Shown here in pieces: positions 42,999-53,273 of a DNA stretch of 64,000 nucleotides (the first letter of the stretch is position 1; every line of letters starts with the position of its first letter). Source of the stretch: Microvirga soli (GTDB lineage: Bacteria > Pseudomonadota > Alphaproteobacteria > Rhizobiales > Beijerinckiaceae); assembly GCF_016734765.1 (NCBI RefSeq), contig NZ_JAERQE010000015.1, positions 53,325 to 117,324 of the forward strand. Direction: 5' to 3'. Made by a program: the position numbers and the translations under genes. Under the pieces are notes generated by a model. That model was given only the letters and a program-made list of their open reading frames with translations. It did not search any database and was not told the DNA's origin.

Positions 42999-43988
42999 AT
43001 GCGCCTCGGATTGCCTAGTCTCCTCGGCCTCACCCTGCTCACGCTTCCGGCTTTAGCGCAGGACATCACCTTGCGCCTGCCGGTCGCCTGCGAGATCGGG
43101 CGCACCTGCTTCATCCAGAACTATCTGGACCGTGACCCCTCCCCGGCCGTGAGCGACTACCAATGCGGCACCCTGACCTATGAGGACCACGACGGCACCG
43201 ACATCCGCATTCCGAACATGCTGGCGCAGCAGGCCGGTGTCGATGTGGTTGCCGCTGCCGATGGCAAAGTCGCGAACACGCGCGAAGGCGTTCCTGACAC
43301 TGCCGTCACCGAGCAGACCCGTGAAAAGATCAGCCAGATCGGCTGCGGCAACGCCGTGGTGATCGATCACGGCAACGGCTGGCGCACAGCCTATTGCCAT
43401 ATGGCGAAGGGCAGCGTCACCGTGCGATCCGGCCGCGAAGTGAAGGCCGGTGACAAGATCGGCCAGATCGGGCTGTCGGGACTGACCGAATATCCCCATC
43501 TGCACTTCACGCTTCTCAAGGACGGCAAGCCCGTCGATCCCTTCGCCTATGGGGCGCCGGAAAAGTCCTGCGGTGGCGGCAAGTCCCTGTGGGAGGCGTC
43601 CCTCCAGCGGACGCTCGCCTATCAGGCAGGCGCCGTGCTTAACAAGGGTTTTGCCGGCGGCCCCGTGACCATGGAGGCGATCGAATCGGGCGCGGCCGAG
43701 CGGGAGACGCCGACCACGAAGTCTCCCGCTCTCGTGGCCTTCGTGCGCGCCATCGGCCTCAAAGGCGGCGACGTTCAGACCCTCACCCTGTTCGATCCGG
43801 ACGGCAAGCCGCTCGCCCAGAACAAGGCGCCACCGCTTGATCGCGCCAAGGCGCAGTGGATGGCCTTTTCCGGCGTCAAACAGCCTGAAGGAGGCTTCCG
43901 CCCCGGCCTCTACCGGGCGATCTACCGGGTCGAGCGGGACGGCAAGCCGGCCATCGAGCAGGCCTTCGGCATCAGCCTTCGTCCGTGA
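42999..43988 (+). CDS. M23-family peptidase (LysM-less, secreted)
   Basis: 329 residues from the ATG at 42999 (MRLGLPSLLGLTLLTLPALA-QD, signal peptide). M23 endopeptidase core: EDHDGTDIRIPN (first metal His/Asp), DVVAAADGKVANT, VVIDHGNGWRTAYCHMAKGSV, KVGDKIGQIGLSG-type segment and TEYPHLHFTLL with the HxH metal ligands. Likely cuts peptidoglycan cross-links in the periplasm. The C-terminal 100 residues (ALVAFVRAIGLKGGDVQTLTLF, IYRVERDGKPAIEQ) form an extra beta-rich domain. The 3' end overlaps the convergent ABM-family gene by 17 nt. Confidence 0.88.
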   Translation: MRLGLPSLLGLTLLTLPALAQDITLRLPVACEIGRTCFIQNYLDRDPSPAVSDYQCGTLTYEDHDGTDIRIPNMLAQQAGVDVVAAADGKVANTREGVPDTAVTEQTREKISQIGCGNAVVIDHGNGWRTAYCHMAKGSVTVRSGREVKAGDKIGQIGLSGLTEYPHLHFTLLKDGKPVDPFAYGAPEKSCGGGKSLWEASLQRTLAYQAGAVLNKGFAGGPVTMEAIESGAAERETPTTKSPALVAFVRAIGLKGGDVQTLTLFDPDGKPLAQNKAPPLDRAKAQWMAFSGVKQPEGGFRPGLYRAIYRVERDGKPAIEQAFGISLRP

Positions 43989-44337
43989 CGCCTTCATGCG
44001 CCGTTCGGCTGTCCGCCGGCGCCTCGTCGCGTTCATTGAGACCGTAGTCGCGGAGCACGCTCGCGACCCGCAGGCGGTAATCGCGAAACACGCCGTCACG
44101 GCCCGCCCCTTGCGTGGTGCGGTGGGAGGGCAGGTTGCGCCAGGCCCGCACTGCCTCCTCGTCGCGCCAGAACGACAGCGATAAAAGCTTGCCGGGCTCG
44201 GAGAGGCTCTGGAAGCGCTCGATGGAGATGAATCCGTCCATCGCCATGAGGTCGGAGCGGAGCGCCGCAGCGAGACCGAGATAATCCCGCTTGCCCACAT
44301 CCCCGGCCAGCCAGACTTCGAAGATTACCGCGATCAT
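43972..44337 (-). CDS. ABM-family (antibiotic biosynthesis monooxygenase-like) protein
   Basis: 121 residues, ferredoxin-like dimeric alpha/beta fold typical of ABM proteins: MIAVIFEVWLAGDVGKRDY, AMDGFISIERFQSLSEPGKLLSLSFWRDEEAVRAWRNLPSH, and RDYRLRVASVLRDYG. The His in LPSHR and the DEEAVRAW segment match the YqjZ/ABM pattern. Possible cofactor-free oxygenase or degradation of small aldehydes; unproven. Start overlaps the NIPSNAP gene by ATGA (44334-44337), so they are coupled and both belong to the operon read away from the ArsR gene. Confidence 0.8.
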   Translation of the reverse strand: MIAVIFEVWLAGDVGKRDYLGLAAALRSDLMAMDGFISIERFQSLSEPGKLLSLSFWRDEEAVRAWRNLPSHRTTQGAGRDGVFRDYRLRVASVLRDYGLNERDEAPADSRTAHEGVTDEG

Positions 44338-44663
44338 GGCTTGATCAGCTCCGCATAAGGGCCTGAGGCAAGTCGCAGGAAGGTCCGGTCCTCCCGGCGG
44401 ATGAACTGCTCCCGCTTGGCGAATTCGTAATTGGCGCGGCCTGCAGGATCGTTCCTCAGGCGCTCGCGATAGGCCTCGTATTCGGAGAGGTTCTTGATGT
44501 TGTACACGCCGTAAGCCAATGTGCTCGAGCCCTCGTGGGGAGCATAATAGCCGATCAGATCCGCGCCGCAGCGGGGAATCGCCTGGCCCCAGTTGCGGGC
44601 ATATTCATTGAAGGCCTCGACCTTGAAGGGGTCGATTTCGTAGCGGATGAAGCACGTGATCAT
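44334..44663 (-). CDS. NIPSNAP-family protein
   Basis: 109 residues. MITCFIRYEIDPFKVEAFNEYARNWG, CGADLIGYYAPHEGSSTLAYGVYNI, SEYEAYRERLRNDPAGRANY and FLRLASGPYAEL match the NIPSNAP family, also a dimeric ferredoxin-like fold. ATG at 44663 preferred, with AGGA 8 nt upstream, over the ATG at 44672. First gene of a two-gene operon with the ABM-like protein, divergent from the ArsR regulator. Pairing of two related folds suggests joint action on one substrate (inference). Confidence 0.85.
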   Translation of the reverse strand: MITCFIRYEIDPFKVEAFNEYARNWGQAIPRCGADLIGYYAPHEGSSTLAYGVYNIKNLSEYEAYRERLRNDPAGRANYEFAKREQFIRREDRTFLRLASGPYAELIKP

Positions 44664-44679
44664 CGATAGCATCCTTTGA

Positions 44680-44699
44680 CTAAGACAGTTCGGTCTTAG
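44680..44699. promoter_or_regulatory. Perfect 7+7 inverted repeat, candidate ArsR-type operator
   Basis: CTAAGAC-N6-GTCTTAG lies in the gap between the divergent NIPSNAP and ArsR starts, 17 nt upstream of the NIPSNAP ATG. Size and symmetry suit a dimeric winged-helix repressor, so it may control both directions. Confidence 0.6.
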
Positions 44700-44738
44700 C
44701 CGATGGATCGGCGCTGATGCTTCGGCTATGATCGAAGT

Positions 44739-45440
44739 ATGAAGGAAGGTCCCGTCATCGCATCTGTTGCCGCGCTCCTGGGTGATCCGGCCCGCGCCAA
44801 CATCCTCACCGCCCTCATGGACGGGCGGGCGCTCACCGTCAGCGAGTTGGCGGAGGCGGCCGGCGTTACGCTCCAGACGGCGAGCGGGCACTTGGCCAAG
44901 CTCGATGCGGCCAATCTGCTGACAGCCGAAAAGCAGGGACGCCATCGCTATTTCCGGCTGTCCGGCCCCGACGTCGCCCAGGTGCTGGAGGCCCTGATGG
45001 GCCTTGCCCAGCGCACAGGCGCCACCCGGGTGCGCACCGGCCCCAGGGATGCGGCGCTGCGATCCGCCCGGATCTGTTACGACCATCTCGCCGGCGAGCG
45101 CGGCGTCGCCCTGCTGAAAGCGGCGCGGCAGCAGGGCCTCATCGATGGCGACAGGGACTTGGCTCTCACGACCAAGGGCCGCGCCTTCTTTGCCGATTTC
45201 GGCATCGATCTGGCAGCCCTCGAAAAAGGCCGCCGTCCCGTCTGCCGCGCCTGCCTCGATTGGAGCGAGCGCCACAGCCATCTCGGCGGCGCGCTCGGCG
45301 CCGCTCTCCTGTCCCGCATGATCGACCGGGGCTGGATGCGGCGGGACACCGGACGCGTGCTCACCTTCACCTGTGAGGGCGTGGAGGGTTTCGAGGCAGC
45401 CTTTGCGCCACCGGGAGAAGGCGCTTCGCAGGCGGCCTGA
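44739..45440 (+). CDS. ArsR-family transcriptional regulator with C-terminal extension
   Basis: 233 residues. N-terminal winged helix: SVAALLGDPARANILTALMDG, LTVSELAEAAGVTLQTASGHLAKLDAANLL, KQGRHRYFRLSG, standard ArsR. The typical metal-binding CVC is missing, so it probably responds to another signal. The second half (about 110-233) has RARKKGCR-type Cys (RPVCRACLDWSERHSHLGGALG) that could bind a metal or act as a redox sensor. Divergent from the NIPSNAP/ABM operon, its likely target. ATG at 44739 follows GAAGTATG. Confidence 0.88.
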   Translation: MKEGPVIASVAALLGDPARANILTALMDGRALTVSELAEAAGVTLQTASGHLAKLDAANLLTAEKQGRHRYFRLSGPDVAQVLEALMGLAQRTGATRVRTGPRDAALRSARICYDHLAGERGVALLKAARQQGLIDGDRDLALTTKGRAFFADFGIDLAALEKGRRPVCRACLDWSERHSHLGGALGAALLSRMIDRGWMRRDTGRVLTFTCEGVEGFEAAFAPPGEGASQAA

Positions 45441-45443
45441 ACC

Positions 45444-45944
45444 TCAGGCGAGCTTGTAGGACTCGACCTCCTCGAACCCATGAGACCGGTAGAGCCGCAA
45501 CGCACCGGACGGATTATCCGAATGGACCTTCAGATCGATGAAGGCCGCCCCCCTCTGCCGGAAGGCGTGGAGCACCTGATGCAGCAGCGCTGAGCCCAGG
45601 CCCTGTCGGCGCATGACTGGAGCAACGGCGAGATCCTTCACGAAGCCGCTCGTCCAGCATTGCGCTACGCCGGCGATTTCATCGTGCTGATCAGCAGCGA
45701 GGAAGACCAGGGCCGGATCGTAGTCCGCATCATCCCGCAGGCTCGGCCACCAGACCGCGAAGGGCTCGACGTAGCCGCCACCGCGTGAATAGGCCTGCAC
45801 GAGCAGCGCATGGACCGTTTGTGCATGCCGGTCGGGATCGAACGAAATCAGCCGAATGCCAGCGGGCCAGGCAGGCTCAGGCGCGGGATCGGTCAGGGGA
45901 CGTCGCATGCGAATGACGAGGCGTTCGGTCGTTGGTTCTGTCAT
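45444..45944 (-). CDS. GNAT family N-acetyltransferase
   Basis: 166 residues. GNAT features: GYVEPFAVWW, ALVFLAADQHDEIAGVAQCW, motif A VKDLAVAPVMRRQGLGSALLHQ (RRQGLG acetyl-CoA loop) and the C-terminal NPSGALRLYRSHGFEEVES. Substrate unknown. The start is 9 nt downstream of the ccmB stop, so it is likely read from the ccmA-ccmB transcript; the ArsR gene is convergent, 3 nt away from its end. It occupies the slot where ccmC normally follows ccmB. Confidence 0.88.
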   Translation of the reverse strand: MTEPTTERLVIRMRRPLTDPAPEPAWPAGIRLISFDPDRHAQTVHALLVQAYSRGGGYVEPFAVWWPSLRDDADYDPALVFLAADQHDEIAGVAQCWTSGFVKDLAVAPVMRRQGLGSALLHQVLHAFRQRGAAFIDLKVHSDNPSGALRLYRSHGFEEVESYKLA

Positions 45945-45953
45945 GGGGTTTGT

Positions 45954-46622
45954 CTATTCTCCGGACCGCAGGGCTGCGGCGGCGCCTACGGTGCCGACCA
46001 CCGCGGCGATCAGCGACAGAGCGACGAGCACCAGGAACGGTGTAGCGAACGGGATGGTCCCACCGACCGCCGCATTGGCGGCCGAGACCCCGAAGATCAG
46101 GGTCGGGATCATGAAGGGCAGCACCAGAATCGCCAGGATCAGCCCGCCGCGCCGCAGCGACGATGTGAGCGCCGCCCCGACCGCCCCGATGAAGGTGAGC
46201 GCGGGCGTGCCCACCAGGAGGGTCGCCACCATGGCGAGCATGGCCTCGGGCGAGAGCGCCACGAGAAAGCCTAAGAACGGCGCCGCGAGGGCGAGCGGCA
46301 GGCCAGTCACGAGCCAATAGGCGATGACCTTGGCCAGCACCACGATCTCCATCGGCGTGTGCGACAGGCGCAGCAGGTCGAGGGACCCATCCTCCTGGTC
46401 GGCCTGGAACAGCCGGTCGAGACCGATGAGCGTGGCGAGCAGGGCCGCGATCCAGAGGATCGCCGGACCGATGCGCGAAAGCAGGTTCAAATCGGGCCCG
46501 AGCGCGAAGGGGATCAGCGTCACGATCATCAGGAAGAAGATGAGCCCCATGACGCCCGAGCCGCCTACGCGGGCGGCGAGCTTGAGGTCGCGGACGAGGA
46601 GGGCATTGAAGGATTTCAGCAT
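45954..46622 (-). CDS. ccmB: Haem exporter protein CcmB
   Basis: 222 residues, six membrane helices: LNALLVRDLKLAARVGGSGV at the N-terminus (typical CcmB opening), LIGLDRLFQADQEDGSLDLLRLS, VVLAKVIAYWLVTGLPLAL, then VALSLIAAVVGTVGAAAAL at the C-terminus. Together with CcmA forms the ABC complex of System I cytochrome c maturation. Start overlaps the ccmA stop by 1 nt (TAATG). Confidence 0.95.
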   Translation of the reverse strand: MLKSFNALLVRDLKLAARVGGSGVMGLIFFLMIVTLIPFALGPDLNLLSRIGPAILWIAALLATLIGLDRLFQADQEDGSLDLLRLSHTPMEIVVLAKVIAYWLVTGLPLALAAPFLGFLVALSPEAMLAMVATLLVGTPALTFIGAVGAALTSSLRRGGLILAILVLPFMIPTLIFGVSAANAAVGGTIPFATPFLVLVALSLIAAVVGTVGAAAALRSGE

Positions 46623-47251
46623 TAGCCCTCTCCCGCAGAGGGGGGAGGGATTTTGGTGCGCTCGAGCTGGATCTCCTTGGCGTCCTTGAGAAACAGCGGT
46701 GAATGAGTCGAAGCCGCGATCATGCCGCCGTTTTCCCGGTGGCGTTCGAGAATCAGGCGCAGGGTTTCCTGCGAGGCCGTATCGAGGGCCGATGTCGGCT
46801 CATCCAGAAGCCAGAAGGGCCGATGCGCCACGAGCAGCCGGGCCAGCGCCACCCGGCGGCGCTGGCCGGCCGAGAGATAGGCCACCGGCAGACGGGCGGC
46901 ATGGGCGAGGCCCACCGCCTCCAGTGCCTCGCGGGGTTTCAGGGCCGGGTTTCCGAGGAAATCGCGGGCGAAGGTGAGATTTTCCTCTGCCGTCAGCGCC
47001 GCCTTGAGAGCATCGCGATGGCCCACATAGTGCAGGCACTCGGCCAGGGTTCGCTCGCCGGCCTCGTCCAGCAGAATCGCTCCGCCCGCAGGGTGCAGGC
47101 GCCCGGCTAGGATGTCGAGGAGAGAGGACTTGCCGGCCCCGTTGCGGCCGGTGATCACCAGGGCCTCGCCCGCTGAGAGCGTGAAGGAGACGCCCTCGAA
47201 GATGCGCCGCTCCCCCCGCTCGCAGGCCAAATTGTTAACACTCAGACGCAA
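46622..47251 (-). CDS. ccmA: Haem exporter ATP-binding protein CcmA, repeat-derived C-terminus
   Basis: 209 residues if started at the TTG 47251 (RLSVNNLACERGERRIF), the first position where CcmA similarity begins; in-frame sequence further upstream is not CcmA-like and start choice is uncertain. ABC motifs: Walker A VITGRNGAGKSSLLDIL, signature YLSAGQRRRVALARLL, Walker B FWLLDEPTSALD, H-loop STHSPLF. The final residues (KIPPPSAGEG) are the translation of a family C half repeat at 46626-46649, replacing the normal end. ccmB follows with a 1-nt overlap. Energises release of haem-CcmE. Confidence 0.9.
   Translation of the reverse strand: MRLSVNNLACERGERRIFEGVSFTLSAGEALVITGRNGAGKSSLLDILAGRLHPAGGAILLDEAGERTLAECLHYVGHRDALKAALTAEENLTFARDFLGNPALKPREALEAVGLAHAARLPVAYLSAGQRRRVALARLLVAHRPFWLLDEPTSALDTASQETLRLILERHRENGGMIAASTHSPLFLKDAKEIQLERTKIPPPSAGEG
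46626..46649. repeat. Family C half repeat at the 3' end of ccmA
   Basis: CCCTCTCCCGCAGAGGGGGG, the same short arm as in 27335-27352, forming the last codons of ccmA. Confidence 0.65.
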
Positions 47252-47470
47252 ACCCGGTACCCCTGCCCTCTTTGCACCCCAGAACCGTTCTAAACCGTGT
47301 AGCGGGATGGTTGGAAATGATCTATAGCACCCGTGGCTGCGCCGCGCGCCAAGGCGTCCAATCCGCCTCGCGCGCTTACTCCCCTGTCCGGGCACCCCCG
47401 GAGCGGCGCGCGCTTATCGCGCTTTCGGCCGAACACATGTTCGTAACCCAAATGCACGCGAGGATTCGCC
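47252..47470. other. Divergent intergenic region ccmA-acnA
   Basis: 219 nt. It must hold promoters for both directions, but I cannot assign -35/-10 elements confidently. GC-rich with a CGCGC-type cluster near 47345-47400. Confidence 0.4.
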
Positions 47471-50176
<2,706 letters not shown>

Positions 50177-50193
50177 GGCCTGCAGAATAAGAA

Positions 50194-50222
50194 CGCCCGC
50201 TCCTTCGCGTGAGGAGCGGGCG
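50194..50222 (+). terminator. Hairpin after acnA (weak, no T-run)
   Basis: CGCCCGCTCC / GGAGCGGGCG with a 9-nt loop, 18 nt past the acnA stop. Stable but followed by CTGACG, so on its own it is a doubtful intrinsic terminator. Confidence 0.4.
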
Positions 50223-50236
50223 CTGACGAACATGAG

Positions 50237-50267
50237 GGGCGCTTCAGCGATGGGGCGCCCTGTTTTT
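50237..50267 (+). terminator. Likely intrinsic terminator of acnA
   Basis: GGGCGC...GCGCCC stem with a 12-nt loop, followed by TGTTTTT. Together with the hairpin at 50194 it gives a tandem stop for acnA; the minus-strand gene at 50340 ends 73 nt further on. Confidence 0.7.
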
Positions 50268-50339
50268 CGTTGGCTCAGATGACGAAGTAGTTGTAGTCGG
50301 TGTTTTTAGCCTTGCTCGTGAGCGCGGAGATCTTGATCT

Positions 50340-50807
50340 CTACAATTTGCTGCTCAACGCACGCCTGATCTGGTTGAGGGCTCGCGCGGCTGGTCGTAAA
50401 AGCTGAAGAGTTCGGGCAACTAGGGATTGTCCGGTCGCAAGTTGCACATAGGCATTCGCCAGACGATACGCACGTGATGTACCAAGCGTCTTCTGTGCTT
50501 TCTGAAGCGCTCTTAGCTGCGCCCTGGTAGACGCCAGCTTCACATTGAGTCGTTGTGCATTATCCTTCAAATGTTGGGATGAAGCTCTGAGACGCTCTAT
50601 GTCTCCCATCAGACGTTCCTGCTCTTCCGCATAAGCTTTGATTGTTGGTTCCTGCTGCAGAAGACGCATCTCGAGAGCGGCTCGTTCGAGAGAGGCAATC
50701 CGCCGGATCTCACGAGCCCGTTCCTCGGCAAGCTGCGCGAGCGTCTTGTAGTACTCGATCTCAGAATTTTCCGGCTGCATTCGTGGAACATCGGATCTCT
50801 TATGCAT
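50340..50807 (-). CDS. Coiled-coil protein coupled to the glycosyltransferase
   Basis: 155 residues from the ATG at 50807; a longer frame to 50849 sits inside the glycosyltransferase gene. Residues about 15-95 are a coiled coil (AQLAEERAREIRRIASLERA, LQQEPTIKAYAEEQERLMGD), followed by LKDNAQRLNVKLASTRAQLR and a C-terminal LGTSRAYRLANAYVQLATG. That last element resembles the S-x-x-[WY]R-[LI] motif at the ends of many rhamnan/O-antigen glycosyltransferases. Start overlaps the glycosyltransferase stop by 8 nt, so the two are coupled. Probably a membrane- or partner-tethering helper in polysaccharide assembly (inference). Lower GC than the average of the window. Confidence 0.72.
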   Translation of the reverse strand: MHKRSDVPRMQPENSEIEYYKTLAQLAEERAREIRRIASLERAALEMRLLQQEPTIKAYAEEQERLMGDIERLRASSQHLKDNAQRLNVKLASTRAQLRALQKAQKTLGTSRAYRLANAYVQLATGQSLVARTLQLLRPAARALNQIRRALSSKL

Positions 50808-52914
50808 ACTGGAAATGCCTTTGTTCAAATTCGAATAGCTCAGCCACACGCTTCGTATGCGATTTTGGAGAATGATGTTCTTCGACGAATGCTCTCGCCT
50901 TAGATCCGAGTCTCGTGATCAGATCGGGGTCACCTGCGAACCTCATTAGCGCCTGAACGTATGACTCTGCCATGGTTTCATCATCTGGCAGAGATGGTAA
51001 TAGGATTCCTGTTTCACCGTCGATGACGATCTCTGAAATGCCGCCGACATCGGGTGCCACGACAGCAAGGCCGTAGCTCATGGCCTCAAGAATTACATTC
51101 GGTATCCCGTCCTCCAAGCTCGTAGAGAGGAAGATTGAATACTTCGACAGCGGGAGTGCTTCGAAGCCTTCGTAAAGATCATGACACCGAAGATTCGACA
51201 GCCCCTCCAAGTGGGTGCGCTCAAACTCGTTGAAGACGGATTCACGGAACATATCAATGCTGGCAGCGGGTATAAGGCTTTCAAGTTTGGTAGCTACCAA
51301 GGGAACGATCGACGGCCTTTTCTCAACATTGAGATGGGAGGCCCAAAGGATGCGGCTGTGTGCATCACTGTCTCTGGCGGGCAAAATGGACGGCATCTCA
51401 ACCGGTGCATGAAGACACTGCCATTTATGGCTTTGCACGCCAAGCCGGTGATGGTCCTTCCTGATTGTCGTGTTGCTGTCACAGACGATCTTTGAAAGGT
51501 AATCGATGTTATCGGCGATGAGTCCGATCTGAGAGGCGACGATTGTCGCATGACCGCTCTCCACACGTTCTACATCGGCAAAGCGATAGTAGACGCATTC
51601 CCGCTCTTGTAGGACGATACCGTAGAGCGACAGCAGGCGATCTGCAAAAGCGGACTGCAGCATGTGAATGCGCGTGTCGGGACAAGATACTTCGACGATC
51701 TTCAAAGCAAGTACGCACCGCTGATCGATCGAAAGCGAGGGGCAATGCAAAGCCATATCGACAATGGCAGCATTGGGCGGCAGACGATGCAGCCACTGCA
51801 CTCCCTTGAACTCCTCACCGAGTAGAACGAGGAAGTTCTTGAACGGATCAAGCCTGTACATCGCCTCTATCAATGACAGGATGTACTTCTCTCTACTGCC
51901 TCGTGAAAGGAATGGAATGATGAAGATGTCGCTGAAGGGCTTATCCTGGAGGATATCGCACAAAGTGTAGTAGGCGGTGCCAAGTGGAGGAACTCCTCTG
52001 TGGTTTCCCATAACAGGAACGCCTCGATACCTCTCCAAGTAAACAGCTGGTTCTATAGCATTGGCGAACTGGATCTTGGTTTGTATATGCTTATTATTCA
52101 AGATGTCTGTTTGTGTTGTGTAAGACTCTTTGGATACAGGACCTTCTGCAAAAAAGCGCTCATAATAAGGTCTTGAAATCTCAAGATAGTTCGGAGGTTT
52201 GAACAGGTGTGTCGGTGGGATCTGACGGATCGAGAGAGCATCCGCGGATTTCAAGAGACTCCCGGGCCTCTGACGATAGAACAAAATCGTATCTTCGACT
52301 GTATGAACGTTGAGCCCAGCGCCAACGGCCTCAGCATTGAAGTGCCAATCTTCGTAAGCATAGCCTTTTGAAAGTCGAACATCTTTATATTGGATTCTGC
52401 GAAAGATTGCCCGATGGGCACAAACGCGAGAGATGTAGGGCTGCATATCGACGAATGTCATCGGACTGACTTCATCAAGGCCGGAACACCGACAGATGCC
52501 AGCGCTTTCTCCAAAGACGAATACATATCTTGGAAAGTAGAGCGCCTCGGGACCGAGCCTCTCTGCCGCTTGATAGATATCGTAGAAGTAATTGTCGGAG
52601 ACCAGATCGTCGGCATCTGCGGTAAATATATATTCACCACGCGCTCGCTCGATGCCGGCATTGCGGGAAAGGCCGAGCGCGCCATGGTCAACGTCGATGA
52701 TCTGCACATCCTGGTAGCTGCCAAGGTTGAAAGAGAATAAGACCTCACGGGTGGCCTCGTCGGTTAGATCCAGCACAGCCACCAGCTCCAGAGCCAGACC
52801 CTTTGATCTCGCAAACCGTACCGCCTCGTCGAGAGACAGGAGCGTGCGCCGCAAGAAGACAGCTTCGCGATGAATGTTTAGGATGACCGAAGCATGAAAG
52901 TGATTGTCGACCAT
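50800..52914 (-). CDS. Two-domain glycosyltransferase (GT2 + GT4)
   Basis: 704 residues from the ATG at 52914 (MVDNHFHASVILNIHREAVFL); an in-frame TTG at 52962 would add 16. The N-terminal GT2 domain carries the dinucleotide-sugar fold with ASVILNIHRE, GALGLSRNAGIERARGEYIFTADADDL (DxD) and GYAYEDWHFNAEAVGAG. The C-terminal GT4 domain has YSIFLSTSLEDGIPNVILEAMSYGLAVVAPDVGG with the E-x7-E pattern (Glu in LED and EAM). A single polypeptide would add two different sugars. GC content, roughly 48-50% by eye, is clearly lower than that of the chromosome, suggesting acquisition by transfer. Confidence 0.85.
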   Translation of the reverse strand: MVDNHFHASVILNIHREAVFLRRTLLSLDEAVRFARSKGLALELVAVLDLTDEATREVLFSFNLGSYQDVQIIDVDHGALGLSRNAGIERARGEYIFTADADDLVSDNYFYDIYQAAERLGPEALYFPRYVFVFGESAGICRCSGLDEVSPMTFVDMQPYISRVCAHRAIFRRIQYKDVRLSKGYAYEDWHFNAEAVGAGLNVHTVEDTILFYRQRPGSLLKSADALSIRQIPPTHLFKPPNYLEISRPYYERFFAEGPVSKESYTTQTDILNNKHIQTKIQFANAIEPAVYLERYRGVPVMGNHRGVPPLGTAYYTLCDILQDKPFSDIFIIPFLSRGSREKYILSLIEAMYRLDPFKNFLVLLGEEFKGVQWLHRLPPNAAIVDMALHCPSLSIDQRCVLALKIVEVSCPDTRIHMLQSAFADRLLSLYGIVLQERECVYYRFADVERVESGHATIVASQIGLIADNIDYLSKIVCDSNTTIRKDHHRLGVQSHKWQCLHAPVEMPSILPARDSDAHSRILWASHLNVEKRPSIVPLVATKLESLIPAASIDMFRESVFNEFERTHLEGLSNLRCHDLYEGFEALPLSKYSIFLSTSLEDGIPNVILEAMSYGLAVVAPDVGGISEIVIDGETGILLPSLPDDETMAESYVQALMRFAGDPDLITRLGSKARAFVEEHHSPKSHTKRVAELFEFEQRHFQYA

Positions 52915-53204
52915 CGATCCGGCTCTGATATCCAGTTCCGCTAATGGCGGAGCACTATGCAATGTTCTTAAATGTCATTTTGAGCCGTAACACAATTTTA
53001 TAGCGTGTCTATACTCTGTTTCTCCAATAGAGCGAGTTTGTCGTCGGCCCGGAAGGCAGCGAACACTAACTGCATATATTCCTGGACAACCTAGGGGTTG
53101 CCAAGCCAAGGGTGCCACTCAGTTTATTGCAGCGTTTCAGTCCGTCCCGAAGGACACGGTTTCGCCTAAAAGGCTACGCTTTCCTTGAGCCGGCTGCCGG
53201 GTTG
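52915..53204. other. AT-richer intergenic region upstream of the glycosyltransferase
   Basis: About 290 nt between divergent genes, with the lowest GC of the window near 52960-53040 (stretches such as TAACACAATTTTATAG). It must contain the glycosyltransferase promoter on the minus strand, but I cannot set its -35/-10. No coding sequence seen. Confidence 0.5.
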
Positions 53205-53220
53205 TTAAGGCCCCATTAAC
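53205..53220 (+). promoter_or_regulatory. Perfect CtrA-type box upstream of GNAT
   Basis: TTAA-GGCCCCA-TTAAC matches the CtrA consensus TTAA-N7-TTAAC at every position, 54 nt before the ATG at 53274. A cell-cycle link for the downstream gene is suggested. Confidence 0.55.
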
Positions 53221-53273
53221 CCTTTCACGCGGAAACTGAATTCATTGCTTCTCTTACCCGTTTTGCCAAAGCC

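Noticed and set aside
44664..45281. Upstream extension of the NIPSNAP frame
   Set aside because: It runs antisense through the ArsR gene and has no NIPSNAP similarity.
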